A DNA stretch of 64,000 nt from Phoronis australis (GCA_002633005.1 NMRA01000404.1:335394-399393); one strand, 5' to 3'. Shown: positions 31,301-41,416, counted from the stretch's first letter. A program made the numbers and translations. The notes: generated by a model not told the origin, from the sequence alone.

Positions 31301-34300
31301 AGATAATCATGGCTAGACTTGATAAGTATGGTAACTGTTTGCCTTCACTACCAAGGACCCCAACGCTCCACCTTCCAGTCTTGACAGTCATTAAAATACA
31401 CAGATTTATCTGTGACACATTTTATCAAAGACCATAAGTCCAGTTTAACTAAGATGTTTGTAATTCCAATTTTAATTCACCTACAATTCAGTGATGTGAC
31501 TCATAAAGGAATTATAATCTTTTCATCAGTCACATCATTTTCGCCCTTATAAGTCTAGTGCTCTCACCACTGTCAGAGCTACTGAGGACCTGATATCTGT
31601 GCAATTACTGTAATTGCACAGATATTGGGTCCTCAGTAGCTCAGTGGTGAGAGCACTAGACTGGCAATCTAGAGACCTGTGGTTCGATTCCCAGTTGGGG
31701 CTCCTGATTTTTCTGTGTTTATTTGACATATTTCATTACTGACCAACCTCAGCGTCTATATATTTACATGTATGAATGAATGGCTGAGATTATTAATACT
31801 TAAAACAAAACTCAAAATAGACGCGCTACAAGAAGACAACACGCACAACACTAACCTTCGACTTGCAGGTGATGACAGGTAAGAGCTGCCCTCTATTGAT
31901 GATGGAAACACAAAGCTGGCAGCTGACGCAGGACTCAAAGGCTTGAACACAATGGATGATAAATCCTGAGGAGCAGTAAATGTGAAGTCGATGGGAGCAA
32001 ATGACATCTCTTGATTGTTGGAGCGCTGGGTTACGTTCTCCGTCTTTTTTTTAGTTGTAGTCTGCGATTTAACAGCTTTTGATGCCGCAGCACTCCTTGT
32101 ATTCCTCTTGGCTGGTGCAGAGCTTGCAGAGCCTGAAAGGTAACAAAACAACAGTGGTCAACTTGTATTTTGATAAACCAATCAATGATCAGTGCTGTTC
32201 ATAAACTGTGAAATGTCAGCCACATCCCAATATACCCAGTGCCAACTCAGATTCTGCAGTAGTTACCCACAATGCTGTGCTCCATTAGGGCACTCATCCC
32301 AGATGTACACTGCTGCTGTGCTAATCACTATCTTAAAGTTACGCCACTGAATTCCGCAGACCTACAACAATAGTTCAGAACACCCTATAAAAGGTCTGAA
32401 AAGGGTAAGACAGACACTTCACAAAATATAGCTAAAAAGTGGGAAACTGCAATGTATTACTGAATGCATAAACTGCAATGTATTACTGCGCTACATACGT
32501 CATGTCATTACATGGGATTGCAAAGCATAATGTTAGAAAACACAAACAGTTCCACGTAATGCGATATAAATTTCAAGGTTGCCTTATATTGTGTCACATG
32601 ATTGGTCAAGTCTCAAGTCTCTGGTACAATCTGCACGTCTAGCACCAAGAAGTGACGACATACCTTTCTTATTCTGTGCTGCCGCAAGTCTGGCAGATTG
32701 TCTGGTCACCCTTGTAGGAGGGTTCACATGTACTTCTGGTCCTGCAGCCATCTTGGATTGTTGCTGCTTCTGGAATCATAGTGGTGACCTTAACGTTGCA
32801 TTGATGATCTCAGAGTTTCCTCAGCACAACAGTTGAATGCTTTCTATGCTTCACTGAATTTCTTACTTGGTCCTCAATGTAAATCAAACTCACCATGTAA
32901 GAAGTCAAAGTGTAATATAACACAATGTTATATCCTTATGGCAAAAGTTTTCAAATATATATATATGAGCACACTACCTTCTAAGTCACTTAGAGCGTAC
33001 AAACATTTGAACTGAACTGAACATGTCTTAGGGCACACAATTAGAAATTCCGATATGAAGATGGCGCATATATGAACTCACCGTTCCCTTCAAGTTGGTG
33101 TTTCCTGTTGGTGCAGCCTCCTCCACCACATGAGAGACTTTGAAAACTGGCTTCTTGAACTTCAACTCCAGCCTCCTTTTCAGTTCTTTTTCCTTGCGCC
33201 ACTTATCCAACATTTCTTTCCTGCTGCACTTTTTCGCTACGCGTAAAAATAAAAATTGAATTGAAACACAGTTTCCCCTCATCTGAAGAGCCACCTTCCA
33301 AGGCCTTCATCTAGTGTGTGTTCTGGCCGTCAAAATGGACTCAAAATTTAGACATCCTGATTCACCTTAGCCAAGACGCCCTATTCAGCGTTCTCACATC
33401 CAAGTAAAGTACTAAGTGAGCAAATAAGCCCTTTTAAATTGCTACCAGAAATCTTGAGAGCTCATTGGGCAGCCTAGAATAAAGCTAGTTAAGATATGGT
33501 GTAAGTTAACTTATTGGACACTGGTGACCCTGCATAACACTCTATAGGCCCTTGCATAATGACTTAACTCCGGTCTGAGCGGAGCGTCGATGTAAACAGC
33601 GCAGTTAACTAGACCGTACATACTGGCTTCGGTAGTTAATGAACATCGAAGTAAACAGTAGGTGACATTGTCGTCATCGAAGTTATTTTAAGGTAGCGCT
33701 GCACGCTAAAATTTTTCTATGTGACAATTTGGGAACATTTACATGTGCTTATTGACATCAAACCTATTTTTAAATCGATTGGTTATTATTAGAGCAAAAT
33801 ATAAGCAGCTATTAGTGATGGCACCACCCTGTAATTGTTGATGATAAGTCAGTGGCACCGGGTGATAACTTTGATTGGTACGAAGTTAACCGTTCATACT
33901 ACACCGCAGCGTCGACGCTGCGGTGTTAAGTCCACTTGTTAACTGCAATGTTAACTGGAGTTGTTAACTTCGATCTAGGACTGGAGTTAAGCGTCCATAC
34001 TGGCCCTCATGAAAGCAAGGTGACTTGGGGTAATAAAAATCCAATTTATTCTATGGACACCCAGATATTGGAAAACCCCATTTCTGAATTCCTGGATGAA
34101 CTGCTATGTACCTTTCTGCCCATTCTTTAGAGAAGGAAACCAGTAATTATAGTGATTGATTGGTTCTGTAATAGCCAAGACTACCTCACCCGGGAATCAA
34201 ACTAGCGACCCCATTAAAATCAACAAGCATGCTTAACCATTCAGCTAATAGGCAATTGCCCCTGGCTCTGGTGGGATATTATGGTGGTCCCAGTGTCATC

Positions 34301-34883
34301 CACTAAATAATGGGCCTGTTATTCAGTGATTGCCTGGTTCTCAAAATCAGGGACTGTTATATTCGACCAGTGCTATATAATCATAAATGCCTATAATTAG
34401 GCTAACAGAAGGTGTGTAACTGAGACTCACGATTCACGGGAAGCACGGACACTGGTCGGATATAGCAGTTCCCGAATTTGAGAACCAGGCAATCGCTGAA
34501 TAATGGGCCCGTTATTCAGTGGATGAAACTGGTTCTCAAATCAAGGCCCGATGTTTAAACTTAAAGAACTGCAGTGCTTCCAACCACCGCTTTTACACTT
34601 ACAAACATAGTTTAATAAAATATCATAATTATTACTCACATTCTTCACCCTTGGTTCCCTTTTTTAAGCGATTCTGTACCTCCTGCAGTGGTGACATTTC
34701 CATTCCCATTGGGGACAAAGTCGAGATTTTTCGTCGTTCGCACACCTTAGCATCTCGATTGTGTTGCTGGGCTACAGATCGTTGATGAAGACGCACTAAC
34801 TTCTTATCGATACCCACTTGCGATTTACGTTTATGAGTCTTGATACGATCGTTTTCTGTTCTCTGTCTTCCTCGACGGTCCAT
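22359..34883 (-). CDS. DLGAP5: Disks large-associated protein 5 / HURP, complete, 17 exons
   Basis: Exons in transcript order: 34883-34640, 33236-33082, 32769-32664, 32132-31856, 31002-30917, 29476-29230, 28750-28683, 28353-27976, 27672-27512, 26841-26755, 26395-26215, 25615-25482, 25079-25006, 24676-24492, 24270-24070, 23321-23224, 22448-22359. They sum to 2772 nt, 923 residues, with no internal stop; human HURP is 846. An in-frame ATG at 34937 would add 18 residues. The N-terminus is strongly basic, with a Lys/Arg-rich helix (KEMLDKWRKEKELKRRLELK) as in the microtubule-binding part of HURP. The GKAP domain spans exons 8-10: FRRLLVSETERLNSLCVKWE, then MNQRFKQFSGLVDNCE and LQGFWDMIYFQVEDVDKKF. 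The C-terminal half is rich in SP/TP sites beside basic residues, as expected for CDK and Aurora control. HURP is a Ran-regulated spindle factor that stabilises kinetochore microtubules. An acidic hexapeptide repeat in exon 8 is unusual. Confidence 0.94.
22511..22617. repeat. 21-bp minisatellite, 5 copies
   Basis: The unit CAAAGGGTAGTTTGCTGACTA, with an AACA variant in early copies, repeats five times in the last intron of DLGAP5. Confidence 0.93.
23343..23384. repeat. (AAC)n microsatellite
   Basis: About 13 AAC triplets with one AAT interruption lie 22 bp outside the DLGAP5 exon at 23224-23321, next to its acceptor-side sequence on the minus strand. Confidence 0.95.
23762..23984. repeat. 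21-bp minisatellite, about 11 copies
   Basis: The unit GATCCCCTGATACTTGGCAC varies at the last few bases (GGCACA, GGTACA, GTCACA) and one copy is shortened near 23938-23950. Because the period is 21 it stays open in several frames on both strands, but it lies between DLGAP5 exons 15 and 16 and has no coding support. It has no unique spacers, so it is not a CRISPR array. Confidence 0.95.
25158..25215. repeat. Short imperfect repeat of AATAMYACTTCAC
   Basis: Four to five units of about 15 bp built on ACTTCACAATAAT lie in the DLGAP5 intron just upstream, in gene order, of exon 13. Confidence 0.75.
27047..27315. repeat. 44-bp minisatellite, 6 copies
   Basis: A 44-bp unit containing AATAACCAGTTGTATG, GAACACACTGGGTGAGGGAC and CACACCAC repeats six times with few changes in the intron between DLGAP5 exons 9 and 10. 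Confidence 0.95.
28106..28321 (-). repeat. DLGAP5: 18-bp coding minisatellite in DLGAP5 exon 8 (acidic hexapeptide repeat)
   Basis: About twelve hexapeptides follow each other in frame, from DDLPAM and DDMAAM through AIMDDK, SVVDYK, PIIDDK, SVMDDK and PILDDK to PVLMD, just before the GKAP domain. The consensus is two hydrophobic residues followed by Asp-Asp-Lys. Recent-looking 3' units are most alike, so the array has probably grown by slippage. I know of no such repeat in vertebrate HURP. Confidence 0.9.
29731..29795. repeat. 31-bp direct repeat, 2 copies
   Basis: TTCATCTCAGCCAATCATAA occurs twice in tandem with the following ACAARGRTTTACAT, in the intron between DLGAP5 exons 5 and 6. Confidence 0.8.
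31023..31095. repeat. 13-bp minisatellite, 5 copies
   Basis: The unit GCAGTGACCGCAY repeats five times, with TACAGTGACCGCA as the outer variants. It lies 20 bp outside exon 5 of DLGAP5, on the side of its splice acceptor. Confidence 0.9.
31552..31662. repeat. Near-perfect inverted repeat with tRNA-like arms
   Basis: The left arm 31552-31607 and right arm 31611-31662 are reverse complements over more than 50 nt, with a 3-nt centre and a 4-nt insertion in the left arm. The right arm holds the 5' half of a tRNA-like sequence (TAGCTCAGTGGTGAGAGC), so the left arm holds the same half inverted. In a DLGAP5 intron transcript this would form a long hairpin. Confidence 0.9.
31630..31702 (+). tRNA. 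tRNA-like sequence (pseudogene or SINE head), anticodon position GGC
   Basis: The D arm GCTC-GAGC and the anticodon stem CTAGA-TCTAG pair fully, with loop CTGGCAA placing GGC (Ala) at the anticodon. The acceptor pairs at six of seven positions with wobbles, but the T stem (TGTGG with CCCAG) pairs at only three. Box A (TAGCTCAGTGG) and box B (GGTTCGATTCC) are good. GGC tRNA-Ala is not normal in animal nuclei, so this is more likely tRNA-derived than a working gene. Confidence 0.45.
33901..33926. repeat. 26-bp perfect GC-rich palindrome
   Basis: ACACCGCAGCGTC is followed at once by its exact reverse complement, giving a spacerless palindrome centred on GTCGAC in DLGAP5 intron 1. Several GTTAAC sites and an inverted CTTAACTCC/GGAGTTAAG pair (near 33563 and 33982) surround it, so it may be the core of a decayed inverted-repeat element of about 430 bp. 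Confidence 0.9.
34187..34255 (-). tRNA. tRNA-like relic on the minus strand
   Basis: Reading the minus strand, TTAGCTGAATGGTTAAGC resembles box A and the D arm, and AGTTTGATTCCCGGG resembles box B. The anticodon arm does not pair well. It is probably a SINE or tRNA pseudogene in DLGAP5 intron 1. Confidence 0.35.
34297..34525. mobile_element. Foldback element with 76-bp inverted repeats
   Basis: Arms 34297-34372 and 34450-34525 are reverse complements over 76 nt with about nine differences, separated by 77 nt. Each arm starts CATCCACT and ends GACCAGTG, and contains CTGAATAA followed by a GGGCCC core, itself nearly palindromic. No coding capacity. It lies in DLGAP5 intron 1, 115 bp from exon 1. 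Confidence 0.85.
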
Positions 34884-36566
34884 TTCGAATTTAGATAAAC
34901 TGCAAACTTGCCTAATGGCTAAAGACGTGAACTTCACAATTCAAATTTTGCGCTGAAATGATTGGATAAAATTACTTCCGGTTATTTTTACAAAATCTCC
35001 GCAAGGTGGCTCTGCCCAGTGTAGCACTTGGTACGTGACCGCAGCGTATCCAGGGCTCGACTTAACGATCGAGCTGCTGGTCGCATTTGCGACCTGAAAT
35101 TTGCAAATGCGAGCTCAGATTTTTGTCAGCTCGTATCAAGTCGTAAAATGCGACCTGGAATTTCCAACGGGGGCAGCGCACTGGAATACTGAATTTCGGC
35201 AGATGCGCGAACCCAATCTAAAATGTCGGGACGCAGGTGCCTCGAATGTTTGGGGTTGCGAACCTGTTAACTAAAATAAAAAAAAAACGGCAAACGGTGT
35301 TTGTTCAGGGCCTATGCGTTCTTTAATCACCCCCGACGAGCCCTTGCTTGTGAGCACCGGCCCGAACTCCCAAATGGTATCTGGTAAAATTTTAGGGGGG
35401 CCATGACCCCCCTAAATCCGCCACTGACTTTTGTAAATTTCCGGATTCGCCGAAGAAAAATTTCGGGCAACTGCATAACACGTGATAAAACGTCACAAAA
35501 GAGCGGTGTTTCTACTAATTCTTAAGCGATCAATTTACGAAACTTTGTAGTGGACAAATAGGTTTATTTTTCGCGTAAGATGTCCTTATTTCATGTACCA
35601 AATATCCACGACAATATCCCTCAGTGATATTGCACTGCGGCACTGCATCGGTCCCGTACTTGTTAGCGCGCAAGCGGTGCTGGCAGACAATCGTCTCGTT
35701 TTTATCGCATAAGACAGCCAATTGAAAGTGAAAATAACAACCCTATTAATCGCAAAAACGACGGCCACGTCTTTACTTTCAGTATCCAAGAAATTCTCAA
35801 ACCCTTTACTTGTTTCTGGGGCTATACATAGGCGAAATATGAGTCTTTCACATGCTGTTGTCAACGTAAAGTGTAGGCCTACTCCAGCGATTCAAGTGCG
35901 TGAACTCACACGTTCGCACCTCTTCAAAGCTGCACATCAAAAGAGAACAGCAACAGTCCTAAATGAAAGAGTATACTGTCTTGGCTCTGTTAAGCACCCG
36001 GGTGGCAGTGGTTTATTTGGAAATGAACTCATAGATTCGACCCGGCGGTTACAAAAGACCCGCTGCCTTACGATATTCCACGGTACCAATATAACCCAGA
36101 ACTGATATTTTCCTGTCCCCATGTTTCCCGAGGTCGAGGTTCCCTAAACCCTATATTCTATGCCCGTAGCCAGGTATTGCAACTAAACGGATACTATAGA
36201 TGCAAAATTGTGGTTAGCGACATTTTTATTCTTCTCTTCATACACCCCCCCCCCGCAACTTTTCGCTCCCCGGACCACCGTTGCGGTAAAATGTAAAGAC
36301 TCCAATAGAAACAACCTTGTTCGGCTGAAGCGGGCAATTGAAAACAAAATTATTCTGGATGGCTAAAAGGGTACAGTGTAGGTGGTAACGATATAGAGAA
36401 AGTCACACCTACTAGATGGAGTTTGTCTCGCAAAATCGTATTATCGTAACGTTTCTTACCATTGCAGTAATAGTAATATCTTATTACCGCAAACACTCAG
36501 GTTAAAGACTATGCAAATGCCAGAGAAAACCAAGTTGGGTGTAATAATAACCATCAGTGTTAAGGA

Positions 36567-36710
36567 AGTAGTGCTAGCTAATACCTTTCCACTTCATTAG
36601 CCCAGATCTACATCAATACAAAGGGCGTGATGATAGGCATCATAAAAGTTGTCTTGGGGCTTAGGGAATCAGAGCGGTGACCAGTGTCAGCGAGAAATTC
36701 TCCACATGTT
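36567..36710. repeat. Dispersed repeat, copy 1 of a 145-bp pair
   Basis: This stretch matches 60029-60170 closely, sharing GTGCTAGCTA, TTTCCACTTCATTAG, CAGATCTACATCAATACAAA and AAATTCTCCACATG. It is a fragment of a dispersed family; no ends or coding part were recognised. Confidence 0.75.
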
Positions 36711-37030
36711 AGGATTGCCCAACTAATGAAGCACGATTTTCTTGAGACTATGATAATTTTCATGTGTTTGTTGGTAACGGAAATGATGATATCACGGTCA
36801 GGAATATTATGAGACTGGTTTTGTAAGAATGCATAAAGCCTTATTCGATTTTCCTTTTTTAGCCAGCTAAACAGAGCGAAGTGATACTATCACGGACCTT
36901 GGAGTGCAGCCATTGCTAAGGTACCGTGGTAAAGTTAAGCACTTTAATAACAACCACAACCTTTGTAAGAGATTTTAAAAAATCCGACAAAGGATGTGGT
37001 TGTTACATGTAGTCATCAAACTGTTGACAT

Positions 37031-37230
37031 GGGGCCCGTTCTAAGAAAACTAACTTAGCAAAGACAAATCTTAAATTTCAACCAATTTTAAAAGAGATCT
37101 TAAGTTTGACTTAAGTTTTGTCTTAATTTTGACTAATTTATCGGATGTAGAATTTTCAAAGTTTGGAAGTTGTGACAAATCTTAAATTTAAGTAGAATGA
37201 ATTTAAGTCAGTTTCTTGGAAAGGGACTCT
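37031..37230. mobile_element. About 200-bp MITE-like element
   Basis: The left end GGGGCCCGTTCTAAGAAAAC and the reverse complement of the right end (GAGTCCCTTTCCAAGAAACT) align, and both continue TRACTTA. The interior is rich in TCTTAAATTT-type inverted pieces. No gene is encoded. Confidence 0.6.
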
Positions 37231-37325
37231 GGAAGGCCAACTTCGAATTCACGCCGCTGAGGTTACGTCGCACGTGCATGGGATTTCTTTTTGCATTCGT
37301 TTGATTCTTTGCTATGGGCAGAGAC

Positions 37326-37468
37326 CAGTGGCGGATACAGAAATAGCCATGGGGACCATGCCCCCAAAATTCTCCAACATTCCATTTGGCAGTTCCGGGA
37401 TGCGAATGTCTGACGGGCAAAATCCTGGCTAATATCCCCCCCAACTCAAAATCCTGGATCCGCCCCTG
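37326..37468. mobile_element. MITE-like element, copy 2 (GGCGGAT ends)
   Basis: Ends are CAGTGGCGGAT and ATCCGCCCCTG, and the interior shares CATTTGGCAGT, GCGAATGTCTGACGGG, AAATCCTGGCTAATA and CTCAAAATCCTGGATCCGCC with the copy at 15500. GAGAC precedes it and CAGAC follows it. Confidence 0.75.
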
Positions 37469-38164
37469 CAGACCGTAGAGTGTTAACGTCTTTGGTATGG
37501 GATATAGGGTTAAGATGGGCCTTTTATTTATTACTAACAAAGTAAGTGTAGAAGAGCTATCTCCGAAAACTTCTTGCGAACAGAATACATCTATCTTTTG
37601 GAATATTTTGCGGCCTAATGGCTTCAAACATTGCTTAAAGGATGATTTCGGAAGCCGGCCCTGGGTTCCAACGCTGCCTTGCTGGTAAGCGTAACGTTAA
37701 ACCATCAAAACGTTTTACAATAATTTGGTGAGCTTACGTTTCTCTTGAAATAATTCTATATGATCGAGCACCACCTGATCTCTAATACGATACCAACATC
37801 ATGTACCCAGGACACATGAATTGATGACATAACCCCTGTGCGACCTTGTTAGGAGGGTCAGCCTTCGTTGCTAAGATTAATAACGTCATTTTTAAGACAA
37901 GGTGACCTTCAAGAAACTAGTATTTGAGGTCACCAGTCCACACACCTGTTTTTTGTTTTTTAACAAATACGAATCTTCCAGAAGCAGACCGACCTATGGC
38001 GCAGTTTCGATAGATGGACGATAAGTCAATGTCGATTGCAAATAATACGGATACCCATATTTGTGTACTAGTGGTCTTAGCGGCTTAAAATACCCCCGCT
38101 TCCTACGCTTATGACAATGAATAGTCGACATAGATAAGAGACATTTGGAAGAAATTTTCTGTGG

Positions 38165-38240
38165 GACTGTATGGCTCAGTGGTTTGAGCTCCGGACTCGC
38201 GTCTTGGCAGATCCGAGTTCGAATCCTGGCCTTACTGGCA
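38165..38240 (+). tRNA. tRNA-like relic with good box A and box B
   Basis: TGGCTCAGTGGTTTGAGCTC forms a D arm with a paired GCTC-GAGC stem, and GAGTTCGAATCC is a good box B. The acceptor ends (GACTGTA and CCTTACT) do not pair, so this is a tRNA-derived SINE head or pseudogene, not a working tRNA gene. Confidence 0.45.
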
Positions 38241-39524
38241 GACAATCGAGCATTGCACAGAAGTGTCTCCTCTTCTTCTGAGCTCGGTCTTAATAATGAC
38301 TGTAAGCAATGAAATGGATGAGAACCTGGATATTATAAATGCAAAGGCGATATCTGGAGCTGTGGTAATAGTTAAAAGGAAAAAAAATGTGTCAAGTATA
38401 ATATTTGACATAATTGCTCAGTGTCACCATGGGAACAACTTTAGGAAATGACCATTTTACAAATTGAGTGGAATTTCACTCACTTTGCTGTGCACTGAAG
38501 ATTGATATGTAACATTTTCCTGTGACATTGTCGGTGAGGAGCCGTTCTTATAGCTGGCGGACAAAGTGAACGGAAAGCAACTTCTGACGTCTTAAAATGC
38601 TTTTAACTTTTTTTAAAAGAATATGTCGGGCTTAAGTATTCTATGTGTGGAAAATTTAGCGTGCTTGTCCTGGTGGCTTGTTTCATCTCACTGGCGAACA
38701 TCTGATCACAGACAACATTAGTGCCAGTCAGATGTCTGTCCAATAGACGCAGCCAACTGGAGATATTGTTAAGGGGTTAGACACAGTTTGCCAAAAAGCC
38801 ATAAATCAGTCGTTGTTTTACGACATTGACTAACTCACAAAACAGAAGAATATGGCTTTTTATTTCAAATAAGAATTTATTTAATTTTGAAAATGCTGAT
38901 TTTGCGTTAAGCCTTTATTATTTTCGCGTTTAATAACGGCCCCCATCAAATTTCACAGTGACGTCATTCTAAAGCATAGGTTAGTGTACACATTATGTGT
39001 ACAATTTTGAATTTATTAAAGAAATTTCTTATCTTAGATACTCCGCGTCAACTTGGCTTATTTCCCTATCACAAGAACATAAAATAACTAGAAAGATTAT
39101 TGTCACGGCGTGACAGTAACGGACTCTGCGCGTGCGTATTACTGGAATTATTATGGGAAGTTACTGACAGCAACCCGTTTACCAATATGAAAAGGAATTC
39201 TTTAAATTTGTAGGAGAAATTACATATTAATTTTTTATGACCTTTCCACTAATTGACCTCTTCCGGTGCATTATGAGCCCCGATGAGGGAGTAATTGTTA
39301 ACTCGATTAAAAGTGTGGTTAATGCTAATAATCACAGATGTTTTACTTTAAGCACTTCAGAATACAAGATGAATGAAGTGGTCAAACTTTCAGAAGAAAA
39401 ATGCACCTAATGACCCCATGGGTGCACCAAATGACCTGAAAATTTAGAATTCAAACTCAATCGCACTTAGTAAACAGATACGTAATTCTGAAGTCTCTAG
39501 CTCAAAATTTTAGTTTGCACTCAA

Positions 39525-39537
39525 TGACCTTTGACCT
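39525..39537 (-). promoter_or_regulatory. DR1 nuclear-receptor-type motif in repeat copy 1
   Basis: TGACCTTTGACCT is the reverse complement of AGGTCAAAGGTCA. The same 13 bases lie at 39958-39970 in the next copy although the flanks have diverged. Function is not shown. Confidence 0.35.
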
Positions 39538-39957
39538 ATTTTTTCTGATTGGTTAGGCCTATTGCGAAGTAAAGTAGGGTATTCAATTGGCATGTTGACT
39601 TACACCAGTGTGCTGAAATTGAAAAGAATTCCTTGAAAAACGTAAGAGATATAACATTTTGAACGTTACATGACCTTTGCACTAATTGACCTTATCCGGT
39701 GCATTTTAAGCATCTTTAGGAGAATTATTGCAAAGCCCATGGAAAATGTGTTTAACGCTGAGAATCACAGTTGTCTAACGGTTGACACATCAGAATACTT
39801 GCTGATTGAAAAGGTCAAATTTTCAGAAGAAAAATGCACCTAATGACCCCATGTTTGCACTAAATGACCTGAAACTTTGGATTCCGATTTGATTTACCTG
39901 TGGCAATCAGACCTGTCAATTTGAAGTGTCTAGCTCAAAATTTTAGTTTGCACCTAA

Positions 39958-39970
39958 TGACCTTTGACCT
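39958..39970 (-). promoter_or_regulatory. DR1 nuclear-receptor-type motif in repeat copy 2
   Basis: This site is identical to that at 39525-39537 and lies at the same place in the second 432-bp unit. Function is not shown. Confidence 0.35.
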
Positions 39971-40261
39971 ATTTCACCTGATTGGATGACCCGATTACTT
40001 AGAAAAGTAATTTTTTAAATTGTCATGTTGACTTATACCTGTGCACCGAATTTGAAAAAGATAGCTTTAAAACTGAAGGAGGAGTAGCATTTTGAAAATT
40101 ATATGACCTTTGCACCAAACGACCTCTTCCGGTGCAATATGGAATATGATTATATAACCAATCAAAATTTATATACTGTCAAAAGTCATATGCTGAATTT
40201 AAAGACCGTACCTGCACCCAATTTGGAGTTATTAAGCCCCAAAGTTGGTCAGAAGAAGAAG

Positions 40262-41150
40262 AAGAAGAATAAGAATAAGAAGAATAAGAATAAAATTGAA
40301 GAAAACCCAGGAACAACAGTACTCTGCGCTTACACGCGCAGAGTAATAAGAAGAATAAGAAGAATAAGAATAAAATTGAAGAAAACCCAGGAACAACAGT
40401 ACTCTGCGCTTACACGCGCAGAGTAATAAGAAGAATAAGAAGAATAAGAATAAAATTGAAGAAAACCCAGGAACAACAGTACTCTGCGCTTACACGCGCA
40501 GAGTAATAAGAAGAATAAGAAGAATATGAATAAAATTGAAGAAAACCCAGGAACAACAGTACTCTGCGCTTACACGCGCAGAGTAATAAGAAGAATAAGA
40601 AGAATATGAATAAAATTGAAGAAAACCCAGGAACAACAGTACTCTGCGCTTACACGCGCAGAGTAATAAGAAGAATAAGAAGAATATGAATAAAATTGAA
40701 GAAAACCCAGGAACAACAGTACTCTGCGCTTACACGCGCAGAGTAATAAGAAGAATAATAAGAATATGAATAAAATTGAAGAAAACCCAGGAACAACAGT
40801 ACTCTGCGCTTACACGCGCAGAGTAATAAGAAGAATAAGAAGAATATGAATAAAATTGAAGAAAACCCAGGAACAACAGTACTCTGCGCTTACACGCGCA
40901 GAGTAATAAGAAGAATAATAAGAATATGAATAAAATTGAAGAAAACCCAGGAACAACAGTACTCTGCGCTTACACGCGCAGAGTAATAAGAAGAATAAGA
41001 AGAATATGAATAAAATTGAAGAAAACCCAGGAACAACAGTACTCTGCGCTTACACGCGCAGAGTAATAAGAAGAATAAGAAGAATAAGAATAAAATTGAA
41101 GAAAACCCAGGAACAACAGTATTCTGCGCTTACACGCGCAGAGTAATTAT
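40262..41150. repeat. 80-bp satellite with a hairpin in every unit, 11 copies
   Basis: The 80-bp unit has three parts: a purine-rich AAGAAGAATAAG stretch, AAAACCCAGGAACAACAGT, and ACTCTGCGC-TTACAC-GCGCAGAGT, a 9-bp perfect stem with a 6-nt loop. Hairpins recur at 40321, 40401 and every 80 bp to 41121. Copies differ by only one or two bases (AAGAATAAG against AATATGAA), so the array is young or kept uniform. It is open in frame in places, but nothing suggests a gene. Confidence 0.97.
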
Positions 41151-41260
41151 CAGCGGAACAGTGATGACTTTGAATGGCGCACTTTGGAGAAGGTCAAATT
41201 GTTCATTATGATGTGACGCTGTTTGAGTACTTACGCCGACTTAAGAAAATTAACAAACCA

Positions 41261-41416
41261 GGGCCCAGTTGCATAAAAGTTATACGCCGTATAGCAACAA
41301 TTACGTCGCATTATCACGCGTCAGATTGTTATTGTTGAACAATGCACCTGACGTCATGCAACAATTAAACTTATCCAGCGGATAATTTTTGAATCTTTAT
41401 GCAACTCAGCACTGGA
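41261..41416. mobile_element. About 155-bp MITE-like element with AGTTGCATAAA ends
   Basis: The left end GGGCCCAGTTGCATAAA and the reverse complement of the right end (CAGTGCTGAGTTGCATAAA) are terminal inverted repeats. The interior has more inverted pieces (TTGTTGAACAATG). No gene is encoded. Confidence 0.65.

Larger units (their letters stand above)
39237..40145. repeat. 432-bp direct repeat, two full copies and a partial third
   Basis: Copies begin at about 39237, 39670 and 40104 with TGACCTTTSCACTAATTGAC and TTCCGGTGCAT. Two full units are diverged by perhaps a fifth; the third passes into the 80-bp satellite. Units are full of TGACC half-sites and each full unit has one perfect TGACCTTTGACCT. 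Confidence 0.85.

Noticed and set aside
31630-31702. Working tRNA-Ala gene
   Set aside because: The T stem has two mismatches and a GGC anticodon is not expected for a nuclear animal tRNA-Ala; tRNA-derived repeat is more likely.
35530-36122. Overlapping open frames of 60 to 127 codons on both strands
   Set aside because: No domain, no exon-like boundaries and no conservation that I can recognise; left as unexplained intergenic sequence.
10438-36260. Scattered CCCGTAGCC / GGTTCGAATTT-like fragments (near 10450, 17611, 18963, 36166)
   Set aside because: They suggest another dispersed family, but the copies are too partial to set ends, so they are not listed as elements.
40103-40426. Lys-rich open frame across the start of the 80-bp satellite
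   Set aside because: It is purine-rich tandem repeat with no start context or family, and the frame ends where the unit shifts.
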